Source: an uncultured Schlesneria sp. (GTDB lineage: Bacteria > Planctomycetota > Planctomycetia > Planctomycetales > Planctomycetaceae). From it: 64,000 nucleotides of DNA. The stretch covers positions 26,799 to 90,798 of the forward strand of contig CAIOKO010000032.1 in assembly GCA_903858935.1 (NCBI GenBank), given 5' to 3'. Position numbers and translations under genes: made by a program. This document shows positions 8,436 to 17,177 of the stretch, one piece after another. Under the pieces are notes generated by a model. It had not been told where the DNA came from. It did no database searches and worked only from the letters and a program-made list of their open reading frames with translations. The number at the start of each line of letters is the position of its first letter. Within the stretch, counting starts at the first letter, position 1.

Positions 8436-10227
8436 CTCCGCAACAGCGAGGTTTTTTGCTTTTTGGCTGGCAGTTCTCGCCTGTTTTTACTGCTGCGGAT
8501 GCCGGCCCTCGGCATTGCCATCGACGACTCAACCCCTGGCTTCAACAGACAGCAAATCGGGGCAACCGACCCATTTTCAGTTTCGCGACGCGGCCACGGA
8601 GCTCGGTGTTACCGCAATCTATCGCAACGGCAGAGAATTAGAGAATTATGCCATTCTCGAATCTCTAGGGGGGGGAGTCGGGCTTTTTGATTACGACCTC
8701 GACGGATGGATTGATGCCTTCTTTCCCGGCGGAGGAACGTTCACTTCATCAAAAACTATTGAAGGCCGGAAGTCGACGTTCTTTCGCAACCACGGCAGTG
8801 GTCACCTCAAAAGCGTGTTTGTTGAAATCGGCGCTCTCGCCGGCGTGGCCGAGGCCCCATTTTACAGTCATGGTTGCGCGGCGGCCGACTTCGACAACGA
8901 TGGTTTTCCCGATCTGCTGCTGACGGGATATGGCGGATTGCAGCTTTTCAAAAACCAGGGAGACGGAACATTCCTGGAACTGCACGCCACCGCCGGACTG
9001 CTCGACAATGCCTGGAGCTCAAGCGCTGGCTGGGGCGACTTAAATGGGGATGGCTCCCTGGACCTGTATGTCGCACACTACGTGAACTGGTCATTCGAGC
9101 ACAACCCCGTCTGCAACGCTGACGGGGGGCGCCGCGATGTCTGCCCCCCACGTGCGTTTGATGGACTGACGGACATCATCTACTACAGCAACGCTGATGG
9201 CACGTTCCGCGATGCGACCCGCGAAGCGGGACTGAAGCCCGGTGGGAAGGGGCTTGGAGTGCTCATGGCCGATGTTGACCTCGATCGCGATCTCGATATC
9301 TATGTCGCAAACGACACCACAGAGAACTTCCTGTATCTGAACAACGGAAGCGGGCGATTTGAAGAGTCGGCGTTACAGAATGGCGTGGCGGTCGATCAGG
9401 AAGGAATGCCCAACGGCAGTATGGGAGTCTCCATCGCCGATTTTGACGGCGACGGCCTCCCCGACATCTGGGTCACGAACTTCGAAAAGGAAACGTTTGC
9501 TCTTTACCGCAACGAAGGGCATGGCCAGTTCATCCACGCCAGTCGGGAATCGGGTGTCACCGCAATCGGCTCGCTTTTCGTCGGTTTCGGCACCGCTGCT
9601 GGCGACCTTGATCTCGATGGCGACGAGGACATCGTGGTTGCGAATGGCCACGTCGTCTATTTTCCGTCGCAGGGAACTGACCGGCAGTTGCCAATCCTTC
9701 TCGAAAACCTGACAAAAGGGCAATTTCGCCGGGCCTTGCTTCCTCCAGACACCTATTTCTCGACGCCGCACCTGGCTCGCGGGCTTGCGCTTGGCGACAT
9801 CGACAACGACGGCGACTTGGACATTGTCGTGTCACATACGAATGAGCCAGCTGCTGTTGTTCTAAACGAAACGCCCAGGCACGAGAAATCCTCCCGCCCG
9901 CAAGTGGACGGGAATCATTGGGTCGGCCTGAAGTTAATCGGAACGCAGTGCAATCGCTCGGCGATCGGTGCACGCGTCGTGCTGCACACAACTCGCGGCG
10001 ATCAATCTCGCCAGGTTTCGGGCGGAGGAAGCTACCTTTCCCAAGGGGATATCCGGATGGTATTCGGAATTCCCGCAGGGGCCACGGTGACCGGCGCCAC
10101 TGTCGTCTGGCCCACCGGTCCAGATCAAGTAATCAACGATCTGCAGGTGGACCACATGACGGTTGTTGTCGAGCAGGGTCTCATTGCGACGCAGGCCGCT
10201 GTTGCAGCCGATTCAGGTAAACCGTAA
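8428..10227 (+). CDS. CRTAC1-type FG-GAP/VCBS protein with ASPIC/UnbV domain, lipoprotein
   Basis: A 599-residue surface protein. The N-terminus has a hydrophobic segment ending in a CCGC lipobox near residue 25. FG-GAP/VCBS repeats with calcium-binding DxDxDG loops run through the middle: DYDLDGWIDAFFPGG near 88, DFDNDGFPDLLLTGYG near 155, DLNGDGSLDLYV near 204, DFDGDGLPDIWVTNF near 342 and DIDNDGDLDIVVSHT near 455. The C-terminal ~90 residues (RSAIGARVVL, VSGGGSYLSQGD, VVWPTG) form the ASPIC/UnbV domain. It overlaps the upstream TPR gene by 8 bases. Its 3' end overlaps the opposing FG-GAP gene by 47 bp. A ligand is unknown. Confidence 0.92.
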   Translation: MIDSATARFFAFWLAVLACFYCCGCRPSALPSTTQPLASTDSKSGQPTHFQFRDAATELGVTAIYRNGRELENYAILESLGGGVGLFDYDLDGWIDAFFPGGGTFTSSKTIEGRKSTFFRNHGSGHLKSVFVEIGALAGVAEAPFYSHGCAAADFDNDGFPDLLLTGYGGLQLFKNQGDGTFLELHATAGLLDNAWSSSAGWGDLNGDGSLDLYVAHYVNWSFEHNPVCNADGGRRDVCPPRAFDGLTDIIYYSNADGTFRDATREAGLKPGGKGLGVLMADVDLDRDLDIYVANDTTENFLYLNNGSGRFEESALQNGVAVDQEGMPNGSMGVSIADFDGDGLPDIWVTNFEKETFALYRNEGHGQFIHASRESGVTAIGSLFVGFGTAAGDLDLDGDEDIVVANGHVVYFPSQGTDRQLPILLENLTKGQFRRALLPPDTYFSTPHLARGLALGDIDNDGDLDIVVSHTNEPAAVVLNETPRHEKSSRPQVDGNHWVGLKLIGTQCNRSAIGARVVLHTTRGDQSRQVSGGGSYLSQGDIRMVFGIPAGATVTGATVVWPTGPDQVINDLQVDHMTVVVEQGLIATQAAVAADSGKP

Positions 10228-11830
10228 TTGCCGGTTGTTCCTTGCTGTTCCAGTCATAGTTTCCCGCGATAATGTCGATGGCCCCATCTCCGTTCCAGTC
10301 GATCAGGGCGCAGGCAGCATGATTGCAGGTGGCCCCTTCAATCCGATGCAGCAAGAATTGTATTTCTCCCGAGGTTGCGTCCTTGCTCACCTGCTCTAGC
10401 CAGATCACGCCGGGAATGCTGTCGGGCTGCTTCAAATCAGCAAGGGGGCCGGGGAGCAGGGAAACCGCCACCACGTCCAGGTCGCCGTCGCCATCCAGAT
10501 CGGCCGCCAATGCCCGATGGGCCCCTGGAAATGCGGTAATATGATGTACAGTGAACGGAAACGTCCCCTTGTTCTCGAGCCAGCGGACTCCGTGATACGG
10601 CTTAATCAACGCGCTATCGAAACTGTCGCCATTTGTGTAAAGGACGTCGAGATCGCCGTCAGCATCCAGATCAACAAGTTCGATACCGCTTGAACCGAAA
10701 GAAGGATCAAGCGCCGCGTAAATCGGTTGCCGCTCCCATTCCCCATTGCCGCAATTCAAGAACGCCTCAATAACTTCGTGCTCCTGACTGATCAGGGCGA
10801 CAAAGTCGGGACGGCCATCGCCGTTGAGATCGGCGACAGGAACGTGAATGGTGCCGTGACGCGGATCAAGAACCTCGACCTCCATGATCGGAACAGAGTC
10901 TTTCATTCCCTGGTTTCTCAAGAGCAGAATGCGGCCCGACTTTCGCCATCCAAACTCTGCGACCACCAGGTCGACATCGCCGTCGCCGTCGATGTCGGTT
11001 GGCTCAACATCACAGACTCGCGACAGCCCGGTGGCAAACTCAACTGCCTGCCAGGGCACTCCGGCTGCTTGAGGCCGGAGCCACCAAACTTTTCCCAGTC
11101 GATGATCATCTGGGAGAAAGCTCCCCAGATCGGCGACCACAAGTTCATTGATTCCGTCGGCGTCCAAATCCGTTGTCGCAACGTGCGCCGGGTGAGACAG
11201 ATTTGCGAGCGCCATAGAGGCGGTCGTCGGCCCACCTGTTTCCCAGAGGCGTACTTCACCCGAACGCATATCGCTGACAATCAGGCCGGGCTGTTTCGCA
11301 ACCCCCGCCTTAACAAGTGCCAGGTGCGCTACGGCCGGTGCCCCGTGTGCCGTCAACGACGAAAGATCCAGCCGCTCGAATTCAGGCCCGTTGCTCGGGG
11401 GAGCAAGGTTTGCAATAACAGGAAGCGGTAGTTTCTTTGGCGCACGCGCCTGAAAATAGTCGATCGTAGCCTGCAGAGGGGGAACATCCTTGTCCGGCCG
11501 TGAGGAGTCGTAAAAGAAACTGAATCCCTTGTTCACTTCTTCGGCCCAGTTGTTTCGCGGAAAGCTTTCGGGGGGCGGAAAGGCGTGGCAATCGCCGCAG
11601 AAACGCCGGATTTGGGGCTCAAGGTCTGCCTTGGTCGCTACGGATGGGACGGTTATCGCTGTGGACTTACTGTCGACCTCTTTGCTGCAGCCCTGAAGAA
11701 ATAGCATGGCGAACGCAATGGGCGTCATTGCGCCCCTCATTACCACACCCGGGGGAACCAAAGCGAGCAATGGAATCGCATCTGGCGTTGAGCATCGCGG
11801 TTTGACCTGCGTGCCTGCCCGACTAGACAT
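10181..11830 (-). CDS. FG-GAP/VCBS-repeat lipoprotein with a CxxCH heme motif
   Basis: A 549-residue protein. The start at 11830 is chosen for its GGAGA site 7 bases upstream; a later ATG at 11740 would give a shorter signal. The lipobox Cys is near residue 48 (FLQGC). A single CGDCH at ~78-82, followed by HAFPPPESFP, looks like a c-type heme attachment site in a short cytochrome-like segment. Integrin-like blades with DxDxDG loops follow (DLDADGINELVVADLG, DIDGDGDVDLVVAEFG, DLNGDGRPDFVALIS, DLDGDGDLDVVAVS). Likely exported and surface-bound; electron transfer or redox sensing is only inference. The stop lies 47 bp inside the end of the CRTAC1 gene. Confidence 0.85.
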   Translation of the reverse strand: MSSRAGTQVKPRCSTPDAIPLLALVPPGVVMRGAMTPIAFAMLFLQGCSKEVDSKSTAITVPSVATKADLEPQIRRFCGDCHAFPPPESFPRNNWAEEVNKGFSFFYDSSRPDKDVPPLQATIDYFQARAPKKLPLPVIANLAPPSNGPEFERLDLSSLTAHGAPAVAHLALVKAGVAKQPGLIVSDMRSGEVRLWETGGPTTASMALANLSHPAHVATTDLDADGINELVVADLGSFLPDDHRLGKVWWLRPQAAGVPWQAVEFATGLSRVCDVEPTDIDGDGDVDLVVAEFGWRKSGRILLLRNQGMKDSVPIMEVEVLDPRHGTIHVPVADLNGDGRPDFVALISQEHEVIEAFLNCGNGEWERQPIYAALDPSFGSSGIELVDLDADGDLDVLYTNGDSFDSALIKPYHGVRWLENKGTFPFTVHHITAFPGAHRALAADLDGDGDLDVVAVSLLPGPLADLKQPDSIPGVIWLEQVSKDATSGEIQFLLHRIEGATCNHAACALIDWNGDGAIDIIAGNYDWNSKEQPAITVYLNRLQQRPASQ

Positions 11831-11846
11831 ACACGTCTCCACTATC

Positions 11847-11879
11847 AAAAAAAAGCAGGAACCAGAATAGTTCCTGCTT
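11847..11879 (-). terminator. Strong terminator between the DUF1559 and FG-GAP genes
   Basis: On the minus strand AAGCAGGAAC and GTTCCTGCTT form a perfect 10-bp stem with a 7-base loop, followed by T8. It ends 16 bases before the FG-GAP start codon, so it either ends the DUF1559 transcript or lies in the FG-GAP leader. Confidence 0.88.
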
Positions 11880-11910
11880 GGGATCGCGCGTACCAACCGT
11901 CGTGCCAGGG

Positions 11911-11983
11911 GACATCCCCCGACACGAAAAAAAACTCGCTCGTGGTGGTATCGGGGGAGTCACCCCGATACACACCACAAGCG
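11911..11983 (-). other. Two further hairpins between the DUF1559 and FG-GAP genes
   Basis: On the minus strand the first stem pairs GTGGTGTGTATCGGGG with CCCCGATACCACCAC (about 11943-11980). About 10 bases later is TTTTTTTT, then a second stem with GTCGGGGG opposite CCCCTGGCAC (about 11911-11936). With the terminator at 11847-11879 they make three stems in a row downstream of the DUF1559 stop. Confidence 0.6.
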
Positions 11984-12012
11984 ATGATCACTGCAGAGCG
12001 TGGACCGCAGGC

Positions 12013-13044
12013 TTAGAAATCGCCTGCAGTTTCGCCGCCATTAATACTACCAATGGACTGATAGGTATTGACGTCAACGTTATTGCTGATGAATCGCACC
12101 GAACCGTCGCACATCAGGTGGGTAGCCCCTCCAGTATGCCTTGAGCGCGCGGGCCAGACGCCTGCCCCATCGCCTGCACCGCAGCCGGTGCAACTATGAC
12201 AGGCTTGATATCCGTTTGGCGGAGAAACGGTATTGAACATCGTGTCGTACATCATCGGAGAAGCCCAATGGAAGCCTGCCGAGCTGATCGCATCGCCTGT
12301 TGTCGATGTACCGTGGGCCTTACAGGCAGCATCGTAGGCGATAAGCTGGGCTTGAGTTGGTTTAGTAACCCATGCGGTCGGCAAAGCAACTCCGCGAACG
12401 AAGTCAGTCAGCGGATTGAAAACGGCGCCAACGTTGTCTCCTCTGACGATTTCGGCAGCTGCGATCGTGTTTGAAGTTCCGTCGATCACGTCACGAATGC
12501 CGATTGAAATATGCAGGTGGAACGGCCCAACAACACTGCCGTTCGTGACACTTCCGTCCCAACCGAGATTTGGGCCCGTGCTCCAAACGAATGTATTCTG
12601 ACCAGGCGCGACACCGGGGGGATTCGTGTCCGACGGACAGATGAAAGTCGCAATATTGGTATCGCCAGGACCGGGCGGAGTTGCACTCCGATTTGGGGCC
12701 TGATAGGAGAACATGTTCAGGTTGTACTGATTGTAAACAGTCGCCTGATCGATGTAGGGCAGCAGCATTGTGTGAACGCTGTTTCCACCCCATTCACTGC
12801 CGTAAACCTGGCCCCCGGTGAACACGGCTTGAGTGCCGTAGGTCTGCTGAGGAAAGACCTTGTGGGTGTCGTGATAATTGTGCAATGCGATACCAAGCTG
12901 CTTGAGCTGATTCTTGCACTGCGTCCGTCGCGCCGCTTCACGTGCCTGTTGAACGGCAGGAAGCAACAATGCGATCAGAACTGCAATGATGGCAATAACC
13001 ACCAGCAATTCGATCAGGGTAAAAGCCCGTCGTCGAAACACCAT
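12013..13044 (-). CDS. DUF1559 prepilin-like protein with H-X9-DG C-terminal motif
   Basis: A 343-residue type II pseudopilin-like protein of a family greatly expanded in planctomycetes. The start at 13044 is set by GGGAG 8 bases upstream and gives [19 protein letters not shown]: a short basic leader, the prepilin peptidase/methylation site before FTLIELLVV, then a transmembrane helix. The DUF1559 region follows ([20 protein letters not shown] near 35-55, HNYHDTH). The C-terminus carries the planctomycete H-X9-DG motif in [18 protein letters not shown]. Individual functions are unknown; the fold suggests surface or pilus-like assembly. Single gene followed by several hairpins. Confidence 0.93.
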   Translation of the reverse strand: MVFRRRAFTLIELLVVIAIIAVLIALLLPAVQQAREAARRTQCKNQLKQLGIALHNYHDTHKVFPQQTYGTQAVFTGGQVYGSEWGGNSVHTMLLPYIDQATVYNQYNLNMFSYQAPNRSATPPGPGDTNIATFICPSDTNPPGVAPGQNTFVWSTGPNLGWDGSVTNGSVVGPFHLHISIGIRDVIDGTSNTIAAAEIVRGDNVGAVFNPLTDFVRGVALPTAWVTKPTQAQLIAYDAACKAHGTSTTGDAISSAGFHWASPMMYDTMFNTVSPPNGYQACHSCTGCGAGDGAGVWPARSRHTGGATHLMCDGSVRFISNNVDVNTYQSIGSINGGETAGDF

Positions 13045-13327
13045 TCCAATTCTCCCAAACATTTCAGAAAACCGAACCAAAAAATGAAAGCGGATTCGGG
13101 AACCCGCTTGAACACACAAAAAAGTGCTGTTTTAACAAAAAGTTTATGCAGTTCTGTGCACCTTATGGACGTTAACGCACATATTCGGCGAAGTCAATCT
13201 TTCAACTGGATCGCAATATCAAAATTTGTGAATTTGACGTGAATACGATCTTCAACCGGTGGCGATGAATATTCACGGAAGCTCACCCGTGAAGTGAACA
13301 GACGCTATGACTGCCCGAATCTATTCC

Positions 13328-13350
13328 AGAGAGAGAGAGAGAGAGAGAGA
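13328..13350. repeat. GA dinucleotide microsatellite
   Basis: An uninterrupted run of about 11 AG/GA units. It begins 6 bp beyond the stop codon of the small minus-strand gene at 13357. Such tracts are prone to slippage. Confidence 0.9.
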
Positions 13351-13356
13351 CGTTCG

Positions 13357-13731
13357 TCACAGCACGCGAGTCGGCTTCTTCGGGACTCGATGTTGCCAGA
13401 AAAGGCGATCCTGGGTCAAAAACCCCATTCGGAGCGCGCAGCTGAGACAGTAGCGTTCATGTTGGCGAGTGACGTAGATCTCGCCATTCAGTATCAGGTG
13501 GAAATAGTCCTGCCCGGGTTGTTTTGCGTAACAGTAAATCCGGTCCGAATCCCGCTTGATTTCAACCCCCCAGTCTTCGTTGTCCGGGACGTACAAACGC
13601 GAATCCACAACGGTTTCGTTGTCCAATGTGACAGGGCGGTTTGAAATACCTGGCAAGTTTTCAAACGGTACAGGATCAATACCCGATTGGGGACCTAAAT
13701 TGCTCGGTGTGTTGCCAGCGTCGTCGTTCAT
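13357..13731 (-). CDS. Conserved hypothetical small protein
   Basis: A 124-residue soluble protein I do not recognise. It has no signal peptide or membrane segment. Features are a Pro/Asn-rich N-terminus, a central segment EDWGVEIKRDSDRIYCYAKQ, and a C-terminal RYCLSCALRMGFLTQD containing a CxxC. The CxxC and its Tyr/Trp-rich core could bind metal but there are too few ligands for a classic zinc finger. Codon pattern and amino-acid composition look genuine. No neighbour indicates a role. Confidence 0.6.
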   Translation of the reverse strand: MNDDAGNTPSNLGPQSGIDPVPFENLPGISNRPVTLDNETVVDSRLYVPDNEDWGVEIKRDSDRIYCYAKQPGQDYFHLILNGEIYVTRQHERYCLSCALRMGFLTQDRLFWQHRVPKKPTRVL

Positions 13732-13796
13732 TTCATTACTCGAAACCGAGTTTCTATTTCAACATTTGGACGAAGAAGAATTTTGAAGAAAAACGA

Positions 13797-13897
13797 TTTC
13801 ACCACGGATAACACTGGTTGCCACGAATAAATGTAAAAAGCAATTCTGAATTTCCATTCCTTTTCGTATTCGTGTGCATCAGTGTTACCCGTGGTGA
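13797..13897. repeat. Inverted-repeat unit 3 of the ACCACGGATAACAC family
   Basis: The arm at 13797-13832 (CACCACGGATAACACTGG, then CACGAATAA) is inverted at 13866-13897 (ATTCGTGTGCATCAGTG, then TTACCCGTGGTG). The central spacer is only ~33 bp, much shorter than in units 1 and 2. It lies between the small hypothetical gene and the MFS gene. Confidence 0.75.
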
Positions 13898-13934
13898 AAC
13901 TCCTCCGTTTTCATCTTACCAAGACGGTCAATCC

Positions 13935-15629
13935 CTAATCCGGAAGCAGTTTTCCTTTTGTTTCCGGGGCCAGCCAGATCAGCGCCATGCCGAGTACATA
14001 CACTCCGCAAACGACACTGCAGGCAATCGGATAGCCCCCTTTAACTCCCGCGAAAGTTTCATAGTTGTCGACGAGTTTCAGAAGTGAGCCAATCTGGAGC
14101 GTGCCGATCGCCGCGATAATACGGCCGAAGTTGAAGCTGAATCCCTGCCCTGTGGCTCGGACGTTGGTGGCAAACAGTTCTGGCAAATATAAAGGCAACC
14201 AGCCGTAGAATGAGGCGGTGCAAGTTCCCAGCACGAATGACGCGAACAGGAATTCTTCGTCAAACTTCGAATGAAACTGGTAGAACCAGATCACTGACGC
14301 AATCGACAAGACGCACAACGCGCAATACGCAGATCGTCGACCGACCCAGTCTCCCAGCATGGCGGCGAGAATTGTCCCGACGATGGCTCCCACTGCCGTA
14401 AACATTTGAGTGTATTCGCGTGGGTTCTTGAAGATTGCCACCTTAAACCACTTCTGGAAAGCCCCCAGGCCAGTTGGTGGAGTTCCTTCTAACTGGGATG
14501 TTGCCAAATCGTCATTCTGCTTGAGGTTCTGAGTCAATTGCCCAGCCCATGACATCGACCACTGCGTCGATCCCCAGGTTCCGATCAAAGCGACTGCACT
14601 GAGGCAAGCCCCGAGTAACATCCGGCGAATTGTTCGCCCCGTCTCGTTTTGTGCCGAAGTCGAATTGGCAAATGTCCGCTGCAGAAATCTTAGTGCCGGG
14701 AAAATGTAACCAATTGTGGCGATCACAAGGCCGAGCAAAGTTCCAATCAGGCGGGGAATCACGCCGATTCGATCGTCGGCCCAGACCCAGACGATAATCC
14801 CCGGTCCAATGGCACCGACGAGGACTCCGAATAAGTCGGATGTCACCCAGTTGGATGTGGTGCCACGCCCTTTTTCGCGTTCCCATTTTGCTGATTCAGG
14901 GACGAACATTCGAAAGAAGAACGTCAGCGCTGCAGGTAAGGTCCCCAGCATCATCATCAGTCGCCAGCCTTTATTGGCGACCAGCATTTTGACGGTCGAT
15001 TCCGGTAATCCGAGGCCACTGAGCGATTGTTCGCACTGGGTCAGCATCGCTGTCAGTCCAATTCCGATAATTCCAACCAGCAGATAACCGGCATTGGCGG
15101 CGGCTCCGATCAGACCTGCCATCAGCGCCCGAGACCGATTGGGCCAGACTTCCATGACCAGTGCGACTCCTAAAGACCATTCACCACCCATTCCGAGAGC
15201 GGCGATGAATCGAAGGATTCCCAATTGAATCGGAGTTTGGGCAAATCCACAAAGTCCTGTAAACAGCGCGTAAGTCAAAACGCTGAGACTCATGGCACGG
15301 ACGCGACCAATACGATCCCCCAGCCAGCCGAACACCACCCCTCCGGTTGCTGCTCCGATCAGAAATACGGAGATAACGACGCTGAAATAAAAGCCGATTT
15401 TCTGCTCACTTTCCGGAGTGGACGGGCCGGAGATCCCCAGCAGATCTTGAATCGCTGCGCGGCCTACCATCGAAAAGACACCCATTTCCGCTCCGTCAAA
15501 CATCCAACCTAACAGGGCGGCAGCAAGCGCCATCCATTGTCCGAAACCGGTTCCGACAAGTGCCGGTGATCCGTTTGAGGTGGATTCTGCTGCGACGAGC
15601 GATGGCTGAGAGTCAAGTGGTTGATTCAA
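13935..15629 (-). CDS. MFS transporter, sugar/organic-acid:proton symporter type
   Basis: A 564-residue protein with about 12 membrane spans. The major-facilitator motif A appears in the loop after span 2 (GWLGDRIGRVRAM, near 125) and again, degenerate, in the second half (LGDWVGRRSAY, near 430). GMGGEWSLGVALVMEVWP near span 5 is typical of the sugar porter/metabolite:H+ symporter groups. Two halves are joined by a long loop with an extra central span pair. Substrate unknown. The start is a TTG with a weak GAGAG site; an in-frame stop lies just upstream and the next Met (residue 33) would cut the N-terminus short. Confidence 0.85.
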   Translation of the reverse strand: MNQPLDSQPSLVAAESTSNGSPALVGTGFGQWMALAAALLGWMFDGAEMGVFSMVGRAAIQDLLGISGPSTPESEQKIGFYFSVVISVFLIGAATGGVVFGWLGDRIGRVRAMSLSVLTYALFTGLCGFAQTPIQLGILRFIAALGMGGEWSLGVALVMEVWPNRSRALMAGLIGAAANAGYLLVGIIGIGLTAMLTQCEQSLSGLGLPESTVKMLVANKGWRLMMMLGTLPAALTFFFRMFVPESAKWEREKGRGTTSNWVTSDLFGVLVGAIGPGIIVWVWADDRIGVIPRLIGTLLGLVIATIGYIFPALRFLQRTFANSTSAQNETGRTIRRMLLGACLSAVALIGTWGSTQWSMSWAGQLTQNLKQNDDLATSQLEGTPPTGLGAFQKWFKVAIFKNPREYTQMFTAVGAIVGTILAAMLGDWVGRRSAYCALCVLSIASVIWFYQFHSKFDEEFLFASFVLGTCTASFYGWLPLYLPELFATNVRATGQGFSFNFGRIIAAIGTLQIGSLLKLVDNYETFAGVKGGYPIACSVVCGVYVLGMALIWLAPETKGKLLPD

Positions 15630-16136
15630 AGGAGGGGTCTCTCAACAGGAATGTCGGGGTCGAGTCATCCTGAAGATTGTGGGCTGACTTATCTCGAAAG
15701 GCAATTGCACGGGACTTTCTGCTTGACCGTCCACTTTAGCCAAACCTATGATCTTTGTGACAATGTCATGTTGTTCGAACGCATCAATTCGAATCAAAGC
15801 GGTTGTAACGATTTTTTCGAAATTGCTGACCGACGTTGAACGTGAGTTCTGGCGGGATGGCCATCGTCACAGTCGGAATCTTCGGTTGAGGAGAGAGGAA
15901 ATAATCGGTGGAATCGCGTTCACAATAACTTGAGAGAATCTGCTGTCGTCGTCGTCGAGGTTGGGTCGATAACAAAAAGCAGTCTGTCTCGACCTCAGTT
16001 CGGCCGATTTTTACGTAAGAGATCGCCGACTTTCTTGAATTTCGCATGGCGGGTGCAATAGTTGGTATTGAGCCCGGCGTGATTCGAGACTGCCAAACTA
16101 AAAATAGAGATTGAATTTCGCGACAAGGATCTAGTG
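15630..16136. other. Intergenic gap, nothing supported
   Basis: About 500 bp between two divergent genes (MFS transporter and coiled-coil membrane protein). No repeat, RNA or convincing ORF was seen; both promoters should lie here. Confidence 0.5.
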
Positions 16137-17030
16137 ATGCATACCTCCGGCAAAGTCCTGGCATTTCTCGTGGTCCTCCTTGCGATCACGGCTTCCGTTC
16201 TCACAGCAAAACTGGTGCAGGTGCGGAACAGCTGGACGGCGAAGTCGGTCGCGTCCAAAAACAAATTCAATGACCTTAATCCCAAGGTCGCAGCTTTGCA
16301 GACGCAGATTGATTCGCTCAATAACGAGATTTTTCGGTCTCGCGAGCTTTGGGGCATCGTTCCTCTTACGGCTCCAACGAATGTCTTGAATCCAAACGAT
16401 GGAACTGTCCAGGTTGGTTTTGGGTCAGACGCCGGTCTTCGAGACAAGTTGTTGATGCATGGATTTGAGATTGCCGCCGACGGGACTTCGACTTACCGAG
16501 GCTCTTTCCTACCGGTCGAGATCCAGAACATCGGTGCAACGCTGAAGCCCAACTGGCGAGCGACTCCAGAAGAGATTCGAACCTGGCAGCCAGGCAACTG
16601 GCGATGGCGTAATCTTGTTCCACCCGGTTACGTCGACAACTTCGACAAGCAGTTGACCGCAATTTTGAAATATGAGGAAACACTCAATGACCGAATACGA
16701 ACTCTCAATGGCCAGAAAAAATTGCTGGCAGAGGCAAACGCAAAGCTGAAACTGCGAGAAGCCGAGCTGGTCGGTGGAGACGAATTGACGAAAGTGGACA
16801 CGGTTGACCCCGAATTCCGTGATGGCTTAGTGGCCGCGATGGCGGCTGCAGAAGAGGATCGAAATCAGACCCTTTTGACGATCGACAAACTTCGTCGTGA
16901 AGTCCGAAGTGTTCAGGCAGACATCGAACAGATGCTGAGCGACAATCTTGAATTGACAAACCGATTGCCTCAATCCGGCACGACGAACCCGTTGTCGGTC
17001 AAAAAGAACGAGTCTTCGGTGAATAAGTGA
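16137..17030 (+). CDS. Membrane-anchored coiled-coil protein, unknown function
   Basis: About 297 residues. One N-terminal span (VLAFLVVLLAITASVLTA, ~7-25) is followed by a coiled-coil segment (NKFNDLNPKVAALQTQIDSL near 45-65), a central globular part with VQVGFGSDAGLRDKLL and TYRGSFLPVEI, and a second long coiled coil (~165-280) rich in Leu, Glu and Lys. The topology suggests an inner-membrane protein with a large periplasmic portion. AAGGA before the ATG at 16137 decides the start over the GTG three bases earlier. Probably a planctomycete-specific family; function not assigned. Confidence 0.75.
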   Translation: MHTSGKVLAFLVVLLAITASVLTAKLVQVRNSWTAKSVASKNKFNDLNPKVAALQTQIDSLNNEIFRSRELWGIVPLTAPTNVLNPNDGTVQVGFGSDAGLRDKLLMHGFEIAADGTSTYRGSFLPVEIQNIGATLKPNWRATPEEIRTWQPGNWRWRNLVPPGYVDNFDKQLTAILKYEETLNDRIRTLNGQKKLLAEANAKLKLREAELVGGDELTKVDTVDPEFRDGLVAAMAAAEEDRNQTLLTIDKLRREVRSVQADIEQMLSDNLELTNRLPQSGTTNPLSVKKNESSVNK

Positions 17031-17177
17031 CTGGGACTGAACGCCCTTCGTAATTCATCAGCCTCGTATAAAATAGTGCGCTGTCGGTGAAGAAATGAAG
17101 GAATCTGGTTACACTGCCGAGGAAACGAATGTTGAGTTCTTCGGCGGACTACGGACGATTTGAGGTCAACACGGACG

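Noticed and set aside
12511..13242. Plus-strand ORF of 243 codons opposite the DUF1559 gene
   Set aside because: It is the antisense shadow of DUF1559 and lacks a ribosome site or known motifs.
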